The position numbers were made by a program, and so were the translations under genes. Of a stretch of DNA of 64,000 nucleotides, positions 57,053-64,000 are shown piece by piece. The number at the start of each line of letters is the position of its first letter. Position 1 is the stretch's first letter. The notes under the pieces are model-generated. The model saw nothing but the letters and a program-made list of their open reading frames with translations, was not told where the DNA came from and did not search any database. The stretch is from Nansenia antarctica (lineage: Eukaryota > Chordata > Actinopteri > Argentiniformes > Microstomatidae). The DNA lies in NCBI GenBank assembly GCA_963989245.1, contig OZ022340.1, positions 34,465,710 through 34,529,709 on the forward strand, in the 5' to 3' direction.

Positions 57053-57214
57053 TAGTGGCTTAATAAGTAATCAGTTTGTTCTTTTAAAGACATGTATATA
57101 TTTTATTCTGTATTGTTATAGTGATAGTGGCTTAATAAGTGATGCAATCAGTTTGGCCTTTTAAAGACATCTAAATATATTATTTTATTTTGTATTGAGT
57201 ATAAAACAGTATTA

Positions 57215-57528
57215 TGAATGAATGAATGAATGGTCTTTATTGTCATTAATACAGTACAGGTACCATACAACGAAATTTAGGAGGGGGGGCTCCCCTGGTG
57301 CTTGGAAAAAGACTAAAAACACGAGGGCCAAATGTAAAATAAAAAAGGGAAAAGAGCTGGTTTACATAAATAAAGGCTATGTACACTATCTACTATACTA
57401 CTATACTATACAATAAAACACTGCTGTACTCTATGCTATGCTATAAATATCCTAACTTTTCCTATATCTGAACCTTATGTACACAAGGGTTGTCATATTG
57501 CACATAGTATTGTTGCACATTCATTTAA
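57215..57528 (-). mobile_element. Rex1-type LINE 3' fragment, 314 bp
   Basis: (GAAT)n with TCTTTATTGTCATTAATACA, CAACGAAATTTAGG and GGGGGCTCCCCTGG matches the 3' UTR of the copies at 24043 and 36190. AGTATTA flanks both sides (57208-57214 and 57529-57535). The insertion lies within a tandemly duplicated AT-rich segment (TTTGTATTGA.TATAAAA at 57188 and 57553). Confidence 0.85.
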
Positions 57529-57713
57529 AGTATTAATGCATTTTAACATTGAGACATATATTTTGTATTGACTATAAAATAGTATTAATGCATTTAAACA
57601 TTGAGACAAGAAGCTGTCTTCTGTACCCGCTCTCCCAATATCTCAAACTGTGACCCCCTCCCCAAGAAAAAGTTTCAGGCACAGGATTTTTTCCCACTTT
57701 AAGCCCCGTCACT

Positions 57714-57733
57714 CACACTCACACACTCACACA

Positions 57734-57780
<47 letters not shown>

Positions 57781-57994
57781 GATCACTCACACTCACCTGA
57801 TCACACACACACACTCACCTGATCACACACACACACTCACCTGATCACACACACACACACACACACACACTCACCTGATCACACACACTCACACACACAC
57901 ACTTGATCACACACACACACACACACACTCACCTGATCACACACACTCACACTCACACACACCTGATCACACACACACACACACACTCACCTGA

Positions 57995-58042
<48 letters not shown>
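57714..58042. repeat. CA-rich minisatellite with CTCACCTGATCA units
   Basis: (CA)n blocks alternate with CTCACCTGATCACACACA at irregular spacing. A further CA run lies at 58174-58214. Confidence 0.9.
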
Positions 58043-58045
<3 letters not shown>

Positions 58046-58171
58046 CCCCTTCATCTGTTCCACTCATGTATCACTTGAGTAAGACATGAGGACATGTGAA
58101 CATTCTCTGTCATTTTGTGCAGTGTGATGTACAACACCTCCATGGCAGTTCACTTCCACAACGCAAAGCCA

Positions 58172-58216
<45 letters not shown>

Positions 58217-58269
58217 TAGAGATCCTGGGTTGTAACTTAGCTTTTAGGCCATGGTATTCTCTGTGTGTT

Positions 58270-58480
58270 GCCATGTGTTACGGGGGAGTGTGTGTTAAGG
58301 TGTAGCCTGAAGAGATGGAGGTCTTCAGTCTCCGACGGTGTGATTCTGCTGTCCTGACAGCCGTGGAAGCTGGTTCCACCAGCAGGGAGGCAGGGTAGTG
58401 AAGAGACGTGACCAGGCAGAGGTGGAGGAGCGGAGTGAACAGGCTGAAGTTTGGGTATACTGTACTTCCAAACCAACACA
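58270..58480 (-). pseudogene. L2-type LINE C-terminal fragment
   Basis: On the minus strand the sequence corresponds to the LPRWWN...RTAESHRRRLKTSISSGYTL region of the L2 C-terminus seen at 38540-38740, here with frameshifts (GGTSFHGCQDSR and EDLHLFRLHLNTH in one frame). It is short and dead. Confidence 0.6.
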
Positions 58481-58492
58481 CAACAAATATAC

Positions 58493-58760
58493 AGTGTCCT
58501 CCACAATTATTGGTAAAGATGAGTAAAAAGGGTTGTACCTTTTTGTGAATTAGCTTAATGTCACACTGAAAAATCTTCCAACCTTTAATTGAAGTAAATT
58601 TATATAAAATAAAATAAAAGAATAATTGTCATCAAGAAATTATTATTTCTAACAAAACCATAAGTGCCACAGTTATCACACGTGGTTTTGTTAGAAACAA
58701 TAATTTCTTGATGACAGATAAGATATGTGACATTAAGCTACTGATATATGGAGATCTTTC
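58493..58760. mobile_element. Tc1-like MITE with a long hairpin
   Basis: ACAGTGTCCTCCACAATTAT at the left resembles a Tc1-type terminus after TA. A foldback lies at 58627-58660 and 58683-58716, 33 of 34 bases pairing across a 22-base loop. The right terminus is not clear. Confidence 0.5.
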
Positions 58761-58855
58761 TTGGTCAGGTGGCCGGAAATGATATATTGATGACTCAGAG
58801 AGAAGGTTGAATTGTAATCATGTATTAGGCAGATCTGGGTTGCATTCTCTTGTAC

Positions 58856-59453
58856 TGTCACGATCAGAAGGCGGAACCCAGAAGCAGACAACGGAGAACA
58901 GGTAGTATGGTAATAACAGTAATTTATTATAGGGTTTGGGGTTAGGGGAATCCGGCTGGGGGTAGGTAGTGCAGGTAGGGGTTCTGGCAGGTAGACAGGT
59001 ACTCAGACCGGCAGGGGGTCAGGTAGGTAGGCAGGTACTCAGACAGGCAGGGGGTCAGGCAGGTAGGCGGGTAGTCAGACAGGCAGGGGATCAGGCAGGT
59101 AGGCAGGTACTCAGACAGGCAGGAGGTCAGGCAGGTAGGCAGGTACTCAGACAGGCAGGGGGTCAGGCAGGTAGGCGGGTAGTCAGACAGGCAGGAGGTC
59201 GGCAGGCAGGGAATCCTTTAGCGGGGAACAGGGAGAAAAGGGTTAGGCTAAGGTATCGGATAATGTCTCGAGTACAGGGAACGAACATAGGAACCAACCA
59301 TCAAGTGGTTACGATCTGGCGTTGACTGGAAGCAGGAGCAGGGCTTAAGTAGGATCCAGTCGCGGTCTTAATCGGCCACACCTGGCGCCACTGATAGATG
59401 GCTGATGAGCCGGGGGCGGAGCTGGGGGCGGAGCTGGAGGCGGAACTGTGACA
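58856..59453 (-). repeat. 3' LTR, 598 bp
   Basis: On the element strand it begins TGTCACAGTTCCGCC and ends GATCGTGACA, so it has TG...CA borders with a TGTCAC/GTGACA inverted end. A 36-bp tandem repeat (CAGGTACTCAGACAGGCAGG core) fills about 58960-59210. A TATA-like box and a predicted transcript start lie at 59351-59345 and 59320. Confidence 0.9.
59310..59351 (-). promoter_or_regulatory. Predicted LTR promoter and self-primer (R start)
   Basis: On the minus strand TACTTAA (59351-59345) lies 25-31 bases upstream of GCCAGATCGTA (59320-59310). These 11 bases are complementary to the 11 bases next to the 5' LTR (63784-63794). In the Tf1/sushi group the first bases of the RNA act as primer, so 59320 is the predicted transcript start. 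This gives U3 of 133 bp. Confidence 0.65.
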
Positions 59454-59677
59454 GTATCCCCCCTCCGATGGACGCCTCTGGGCGGACCGCCAGGCTTGCC
59501 GGGGTGTCGGCGGTGGAAGTCCTGAACGAGCGTAGGGTCGAGGATCTGTTGCCGAGGGACCCAGCACCTCTCCTCAGGACCATAGCCCTCCCAGTCCACC
59601 AGGTACTGGAATCCTCGACCACGGCTACGAGAATCCAAGAGGCGGTGGACGGTGTAGGCAGGGAGGTCATCAATCAT
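59345..59677 (-). pseudogene. Pol C-terminus with chromodomain, out of frame
   Basis: MIDDLPAYTVHRLLDSRSRG then RGFQYLVDWEGYGPEERCWV and PRQQILDPTLVQDFHRRHPG form a chromodomain (aromatic Y, W and W positions present). In chromoviruses this end of the integrase binds chromatin and guides insertion. It is in a different frame from Pol because of a run of 12 G at 59681-59692 (plus strand). The frame continues into the LTR as a P-rich tail, as in related elements. The frameshift may be real or an assembly error in the homopolymer. Confidence 0.85.
59454..59466 (-). other. Polypurine tract
   Basis: On the element strand GGAGGGGGGATAC directly precedes the 3' LTR (TGTCAC). This is the expected primer for plus-strand DNA synthesis. 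Confidence 0.75.
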
Positions 59678-62600
59678 CCTGGGGGGGGGGGGTCGGGAAC
59701 TGGAGGAGACAGGGGACTGGAGGACACAGGTTTGAGGAGGGAAACATGGAAGGAGGGATGGACACGGAGGGTACGGGGAAGCTTGAGACGCATGACCATG
59801 GGGTTGATCACCCGCTCAATGGTGAAGGGACCAATGAACCTCTGGGACAATTTCCTGGATTCAGTCCTTAGTGGTAGGTATTTAGTGGACAGCCATACCT
59901 TGTCCCCGGGGGCATAATTGGGAGCAGGGATGCGCCGACGGTTGGCCTGTCGTTGGTAACGCTCCGATGCCCGAAGAAGGGTGGCACGGGCCCGATGCCA
60001 GGTCCTATGGCAGCGGCGGAGGTGAGCCTGGACGGACGGGACCAGGATCTCCTCCTCCTGGGAAGGGAACAGGGGAGGCTGATAGCCGTAAAGGCACTGG
60101 AAGGGTGACATACCTGTGGCCGAGGTAGCCAGGGTGTTGTGGGCGTACTCCACCCACGGTAACTGGGTTGCCCAGGTAGTAGGGTTGGCAGACACCAAGC
60201 AGCGCAGGGTGGACTCCAGCTTCTGGTTGGCCCTCTCCGCCTGACCGTTGGTCTGGGGATGGAACCCTGAGGTCAGGCTGATGGATGCCCCGAGGCCGGA
60301 GCAGAAAGCCTTCCAGACCGCCGAGGTGAACTGTGGTCCCCGATCAGACACCACGTCAGTGGGTAGGCCGTGGGGCCGGAACACCTCTCTCACCAACAGA
60401 TCCGCCGTCTCCCTGGCGGAAGGAAGCTTGGGCAGGGGCAAAAAGTGGGCGAATTTACTAAAGCGGTCGACCACAGTCAAAATCACAGTCATGCCGTCAG
60501 ACATGGGCAGACCCGAAACGAAATCCAGGGCCACATGGGACCAGGGGCGACGGGGAATGGGTAGAGGACGCAGTAGGCCCGAACTGGGTTGGTTAGACGA
60601 TTTATTCCGGGCACATACAGAACAGGCCAGCACAAAGGCCTTGGTGTCCTCAGGCATGGTTGGCCACCAAAAGCGCCGGCGGAGGAACGCCAGGGTCCTC
60701 GTCACCCCAGGGTGGCAGGTGAGGGTGGAGGCGTGAGCCCATAGTAGCACCCGGGATCTCACGGTGTCAGGGACGAATAGGCGACCAGGAGGGCCGTTTC
60801 CCGGGTCGGGCTGAGCCCGCTGAGCGGTCCTGACCGCCTCCTCAATTTCCCAGGTGACGGCCGCGACCACGCAGGTGACCGGCATGATGGTGTCTGGCAC
60901 TGAGCTGGTCTCACTCTCCTTGTCGTAAAGGCGGGACAGGGCATCGGGCTTCACGTTCTTGGATCCCGGCCTAAAAGTGAGGGAAAAATTAAAACGGCCA
61001 AAAAACAGCGCCCATCTGGCCTGGCGGGAATTGAGCCGTTTAGCCGTGCGGATGTACTCCAGGTTTCGGTGGTCAGTCCACACGAGGAAGGGTTGTTCCG
61101 AGCCCTCCAGCCAATGCCTCCATTCCTCTAACGCCAGCTTCACGGCCAACAACTCACGGTTACCCACGTCATAGTTTCTCTCCGCCGGAGAGAGACGGTG
61201 GGACAGGAAGGCGCAGGGATGGACCTTACCGTCCGTAGCGCGTTGGGAGAGGACAGCCCCCACCCCGGTGTCCGAGGCATCCGCCTCCACCACGAACTGC
61301 CTGGAGGGATCCGGCTGAACGAGGATGGGTGCTGAGGTGAAGCGGTTCTTGAGGTCAAGGAAAGCCTTCTCGGCCTCGGGGGTCCATCGGAACTGGCAGG
61401 AAGTGGAGGTGAGAGCAGTGAGTGGAACCGCGACACTGCTATAGTTGCGGATGAACCGCCTATAAAAATTTGCAAACCCTAAGAATCGCTGGAGCTGCTT
61501 ACGGTTACCAGGGACGGGCCACTCCAGGACTGCTCTCACCTTAGCGGGGTCCATCCTCACCTGACCATTAGCGACGATGTAACCCAGGAAAGATACCGAC
61601 GGGACATGGAACTCGCACTTCTCCCTTTTGACAAACAGCCGGTTCTCGAGGAGACGCTGGAGTACCCGATGGACATGCTGGACATGGGTGACTGGGTCCC
61701 TAGAAAAAATCAAAATGTCATCCAGGTAAACGAAGACAAACAGGCCTATCATGTCCCTGAGGACATCGTTCACTAAGGCCTGAAACACCGCAGGGGCATT
61801 AGTGAGGCCAAAAGGCATCACCAGGTACTCGAAATGGCCTAAGGGAGTGTTGAACCCTGTCTTCCACTCATCCCCCTCTCGTATCCGAACCAGGTGGTAG
61901 GCGTTGCGGAGGTCGAGCTTCGTGAACACCGTGGCTCCCTGGAGAGAGTCGAAAGCAGAGTTCATGAGGGGTAAAGGGTAAGAGTTCTTGATGGTAATAT
62001 TATTCAAACTGCGGTAATCAATGCAGGGACGCAGGGTCTTGTCCTTCTTAGCAACAAAAAAGAACCCAGCGCCCACGGGTGAGGAGGAGGGACGGATAAG
62101 GCCAGCAGCCAGGGAGTCCTTGATGTAACTCTCCATGGCCTCCCGTTCGGGTTTGGAGATGCTGTACAGGCGGCTGCTAGGAAGGGGTGCTCCGGGCAGT
62201 AATTCAATGGCGCAATCATAGGGCCGATGAGGGGGTAGGGAAAGGGCTAACTGTTTGCAAAACACCTGTTGGAGGTCCCGATACTCCGGCGGAATAGCAG
62301 ACAGGTCAGGGACCTCTGGTCTGGGTGCCTGGGGGGAAACAGAGGTTGACACAGCGGACCGAAGGCAGGTGGCATGACACTCGAGACTCCAACTATCTAC
62401 CCTGGCATGGGCCCAGTTGATATTAGGGTTATGTCTAGCCAGCCAGGGGTGACCCAGAACAATGGGAGCATGGGGAGTGCATGTGATGAAAAAACTCACC
62501 TCCTCCTGGTGGTTGCCGGACAGTAACATTGACACAGGCTCCGTCCTATCCGTAACCTTGGCGAGGAGCCTGCCATCCAATGCGATGGCCTCTAGGGGTG

Positions 62601-62868
62601 CATCTAGGGGGCTGGTGGAGAGACCTAACTGCTCTACCAGAGACACATCCATAAAATTGCCATCAGCACCAGAGTCAATGAGAGCAGGGAACACAGTGGA
62701 CTGACCCTTAACGGAGATCGTGGCGTTGAGCTGGGTCCGGGTGCGGGGAGCGGCAGAGATAGCAGATCGGCTCGTTAGGGTCCTCCCCTCTCCTGACGAG
62801 CCTGCTGGTTTAACGACCGAGTGGGACAGGTGGAGAGGTAATGACCGGGCTCCCCACAGTACAGGCAA
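59674..62868 (-). CDS. Gypsy Pol polyprotein (protease, RT, RNase H, integrase)
   Basis: The uninterrupted frame has 1064 residues from its first ATG; true Pol is probably entered by -1 frameshifting upstream. Domains in order: aspartic protease with ALIDSGADGNFMD (about 62-74); RT with TKLDLRNAYHLVRI, LVMPFGLTNAP and FVYLDDILIFS (YLDD); RNase H with VEADASDTGVGAVLS and WTDHRNLEY; integrase with an HHCC finger (H-P-G-V...C-S-V-C), HVALDFVSGLP, DVVSDRGPQFTS and PQTNGQAERANQKLE (D, D, E); and a GPF/Y-like module (SQRFIGPFTIERVINP). All catalytic residues are present. The frame ends in PDPPPPG at the C/G run, cutting off the chromodomain. Confidence 0.92.
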   Translation of the reverse strand: MPVLWGARSLPLHLSHSVVKPAGSSGEGRTLTSRSAISAAPRTRTQLNATISVKGQSTVFPALIDSGADGNFMDVSLVEQLGLSTSPLDAPLEAIALDGRLLAKVTDRTEPVSMLLSGNHQEEVSFFITCTPHAPIVLGHPWLARHNPNINWAHARVDSWSLECHATCLRSAVSTSVSPQAPRPEVPDLSAIPPEYRDLQQVFCKQLALSLPPHRPYDCAIELLPGAPLPSSRLYSISKPEREAMESYIKDSLAAGLIRPSSSPVGAGFFFVAKKDKTLRPCIDYRSLNNITIKNSYPLPLMNSAFDSLQGATVFTKLDLRNAYHLVRIREGDEWKTGFNTPLGHFEYLVMPFGLTNAPAVFQALVNDVLRDMIGLFVFVYLDDILIFSRDPVTHVQHVHRVLQRLLENRLFVKREKCEFHVPSVSFLGYIVANGQVRMDPAKVRAVLEWPVPGNRKQLQRFLGFANFYRRFIRNYSSVAVPLTALTSTSCQFRWTPEAEKAFLDLKNRFTSAPILVQPDPSRQFVVEADASDTGVGAVLSQRATDGKVHPCAFLSHRLSPAERNYDVGNRELLAVKLALEEWRHWLEGSEQPFLVWTDHRNLEYIRTAKRLNSRQARWALFFGRFNFSLTFRPGSKNVKPDALSRLYDKESETSSVPDTIMPVTCVVAAVTWEIEEAVRTAQRAQPDPGNGPPGRLFVPDTVRSRVLLWAHASTLTCHPGVTRTLAFLRRRFWWPTMPEDTKAFVLACSVCARNKSSNQPSSGLLRPLPIPRRPWSHVALDFVSGLPMSDGMTVILTVVDRFSKFAHFLPLPKLPSARETADLLVREVFRPHGLPTDVVSDRGPQFTSAVWKAFCSGLGASISLTSGFHPQTNGQAERANQKLESTLRCLVSANPTTWATQLPWVEYAHNTLATSATGMSPFQCLYGYQPPLFPSQEEEILVPSVQAHLRRCHRTWHRARATLLRASERYQRQANRRRIPAPNYAPGDKVWLSTKYLPLRTESRKLSQRFIGPFTIERVINPMVMRLKLPRTLRVHPSFHVSLLKPVSSSPLSPPVPDPPPPG
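62769..62814 (-). promoter_or_regulatory. Predicted -1 ribosomal frameshift signal (gag-pol)
   Basis: On the minus strand the heptamer GTTAAAC (62814-62808) lies in the gag frame as G TTA AAC. A 5-base spacer follows, then a 7-bp stem GGCTCGT (62802-62796 written ACGAGCC on the plus strand) pairing with ACGAGCC (62775-62769) across a 20-base purine-rich loop. Pol is in the -1 frame. A G UUA AAC slip site and a G GGA AAC site (PEG10) are known examples of this kind. Confidence 0.65.
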
Positions 62869-63782
62869 CTGTTGTTTTCAAAACGCCGGCGGCGCTCCTC
62901 CTGGCTGAGGCGCATCCGGCCAAGCTGCATCGGTTCGGGATCCGAGGACGTCTCCCCTCTAGGAGTGATGTTGGGCCGAAAGGGACGAGAATGACTACTA
63001 GGGTTGGGAATAGATGGAGCACGCCGGCTGGCGAAGCTAACGGGAAGACGACTTCCGCGTTCACGTCTCCGTTCTGAGACCCGATTATCTACTCTGATGG
63101 CCAGGGAGATTAATCCATCCAGGTCGGAGGACTCGGGATGTGAAACCAGCTCGTCCTTGATGGTCTCAGCGAGTCCACCGGTGAACGCCGCGACAAGGGC
63201 TGCATCGTTCCACCCACTCTCAGCTGCCAGGGTGCGAAAACTAATCGCATAATCAGCGACACTCCGGGAGTCTTGACGGAGGGCGAGGAGGCGCTTGGAA
63301 GCGTCCTGTCCTCGGACCGGGTGATAGAAAATTCTCCTCATCTCGCCGGAGAACGCTGTATAGGAAGCAGTGAGCGGGTCCCCTCTCTCCCACAGCGCCG
63401 ATGCCCACTCCAGAGCGGCCCCACGGAGGAGACCGATCACCAGGCATACCCGACCCCGGTCGGTGGAGAAGGACGTGGGCTGCTGTTCCATCACCAGCTC
63501 ACACTGTAGGAGGAAGGAACGGCAGCAACCCTGTTTGCCGTCGTAACGATCCGGCATGGGAACCCGGGGCTCTCGGATCACCGGAGCGGGTAGGAGCTGG
63601 GGGGTGGTCGGTGTAGCATTAGCAGCGGCGGCTGCTCCCGTGTCCTGGAACCCGGTCAGAGTGGTGCTCATGTCACGGAGCCTCCCCACTATCTCCTGTA
63701 GGAGGGAGTCGTGTTTCTCCAACACGGTGTAGTTATTGTTCACCATCTGCCGGACTGTCTCGATGTCTGCTGGGTTCGACAT
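62775..63782 (-). CDS. Gypsy Gag (sushi type), 335 aa
   Basis: Structural protein of the retrotransposon particle. MSNPADIETVRQMVNNNYTV is the N-terminal segment typical of sushi elements. A capsid-like region follows (about 80-250, LLQCELVMEQQPTSFSTDRG, VIGLLRGAALEWASALWERG). Then MQLGRMRLSQEERRRRFENN leads to a single zinc knuckle CLYCGEPGHYLSTC (C-X2-C-X4-H-X4-C, about 312-325). The start lies 13 bases after the 5' LTR. The stop falls inside the predicted frameshift stem-loop. There are no stops or shifts. Mammalian PEG10 and RTL genes derive from elements of this group. Confidence 0.92.
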   Translation of the reverse strand: MSNPADIETVRQMVNNNYTVLEKHDSLLQEIVGRLRDMSTTLTGFQDTGAAAAANATPTTPQLLPAPVIREPRVPMPDRYDGKQGCCRSFLLQCELVMEQQPTSFSTDRGRVCLVIGLLRGAALEWASALWERGDPLTASYTAFSGEMRRIFYHPVRGQDASKRLLALRQDSRSVADYAISFRTLAAESGWNDAALVAAFTGGLAETIKDELVSHPESSDLDGLISLAIRVDNRVSERRRERGSRLPVSFASRRAPSIPNPSSHSRPFRPNITPRGETSSDPEPMQLGRMRLSQEERRRRFENNSCLYCGEPGHYLSTCPTRSLNQQARQERGGP

Positions 63783-63783
63783 G

Positions 63784-63794
63784 GCCAGATCGTA
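63784..63794 (-). other. Primer-binding site, predicted self-primed
   Basis: One base inside the 5' LTR, the element strand reads TACGATCTGGC. It is complementary over 11 bases to GCCAGATCGTA inside the LTR (59320-59310 in the 3' copy). I see no tRNA 3'-end match such as TGGCGCC. Confidence 0.65.
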
Positions 63795-63795
63795 C

Positions 63796-64000
63796 TGTCA
63801 CGATCAGAAGGCGGAACCCAGAAGCAGACAACGGAGAACAGGTAGTATGGTAATAACAGTAATTTATTATAGGGTTTGGGGTTAGGGGAATCCGGCTGGG
63901 GGTAGGTAGTGCAGGTAGGGGTTCTGGCAGGTAGACAGGTACTCAGACCGGCAGGGGGTCAGGTAGGTAGGCAGGTACTCAGACAGGCAGGGGGTCAGGC
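63796..64000 (-). repeat. 5' LTR, partial (cut by the window end)
   Basis: The 205 bases present are identical to 58856-59060. The rest, including the 5' boundary and the target duplication, lies outside the window. Confidence 0.92.

Larger units (their letters stand above)
58856..64000 (-). mobile_element. Sushi-type Ty3/Gypsy LTR retrotransposon (chromovirus)
   Basis: Minus-strand element: 5' LTR (63796 to beyond 64000), primer-binding site (63784-63794), gag (63782-62775), pol (62868-59674, with the chromodomain in a shifted frame to 59345), polypurine tract (59466-59454) and 3' LTR (59453-58856). Gag with one CCHC knuckle, Pol in the order protease-RT-RNase H-integrase, and a C-terminal chromodomain place it in the Tf1/sushi group. 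The part of the 5' LTR in the window (205 bases) is identical to the 3' LTR, so the insertion is young. Confidence 0.92.

Noticed and set aside
59405..60736. Plus-strand frames of 160-170 codons opposite the Gypsy Pol
   Set aside because: They are shadows of the GC-rich pol gene and hold no domain.

Overview
The window looks like teleost fish nuclear DNA. It carries Rex1-type, L1 and L2 LINEs, a sushi-type Ty3/Gypsy element, Tc1, pogo-like and several hAT transposons, a tRNA-derived SINE with the fish L2-like tail, and many long microsatellites. Most of the sequence is transposable elements, often nested two or three deep. I see no prokaryotic-type operon, CRISPR array, rRNA gene or stand-alone tRNA gene. 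Only two short stretches (33234-33326 and 55889-56049, both +) look like ordinary exons of a host gene. If they belong to one gene, the roughly 22.6 kb between them would be TE-filled intron. I do not recognise that gene.

Layout. 1-6600: a TIR element, then a 23/26-bp tandem array hit by three hAT elements, then a long compound microsatellite. 6599-11115: a TTAA-flanked element made of repeated modules, with a 5'-truncated LINE bearing a restriction-like endonuclease inside it. 11116-14760: low-information sequence, a pogo-like element and an internally deleted hAT. 14845-22166: one 7.3-kb hAT with an 8-bp target duplication, its ZBED-like transposase split by a nearly intact Tc1 element and by a second TTAA element. 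22297-28107: a minisatellite, an inverted copy of the first TIR element, and a hAT with a Rex1-type LINE inside it, the LINE itself split by a SINE. 28108-34608: sparse sequence, a hAT, a host-like exon and a Tc1 remnant. 35150-39300: RT, Rex1-type, L2 and SANT-like fragments. 40122-41042: a 34-unit 27-bp minisatellite. 41880-44990: hAT, Tc1 and LINE debris. 45939-48587: a second pogo-like copy with a hAT inside. 48882-54594: a full-length L1 with one in-frame stop. 54699-57528: short TIR elements, the second host-like exon and a Rex1-type fragment. 58856-64000: a sushi-type Ty3/Gypsy retrotransposon on the minus strand whose second LTR runs off the window.

Functionally, the best-preserved parts are the Gypsy element, the L1 and the Tc1. 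The Gypsy element has Gag, Pol, a chromodomain, a predicted -1 frameshift signal and a predicted self-priming primer-binding site. The L1 has ORF1 and ORF2 with one nonsense codon. The Tc1 has its DD34E triad but a late stop. Many insertions have clean target duplications, so their order can be read. No host pathway can be reconstructed. All family names rest on motifs read by eye, not on database searches.
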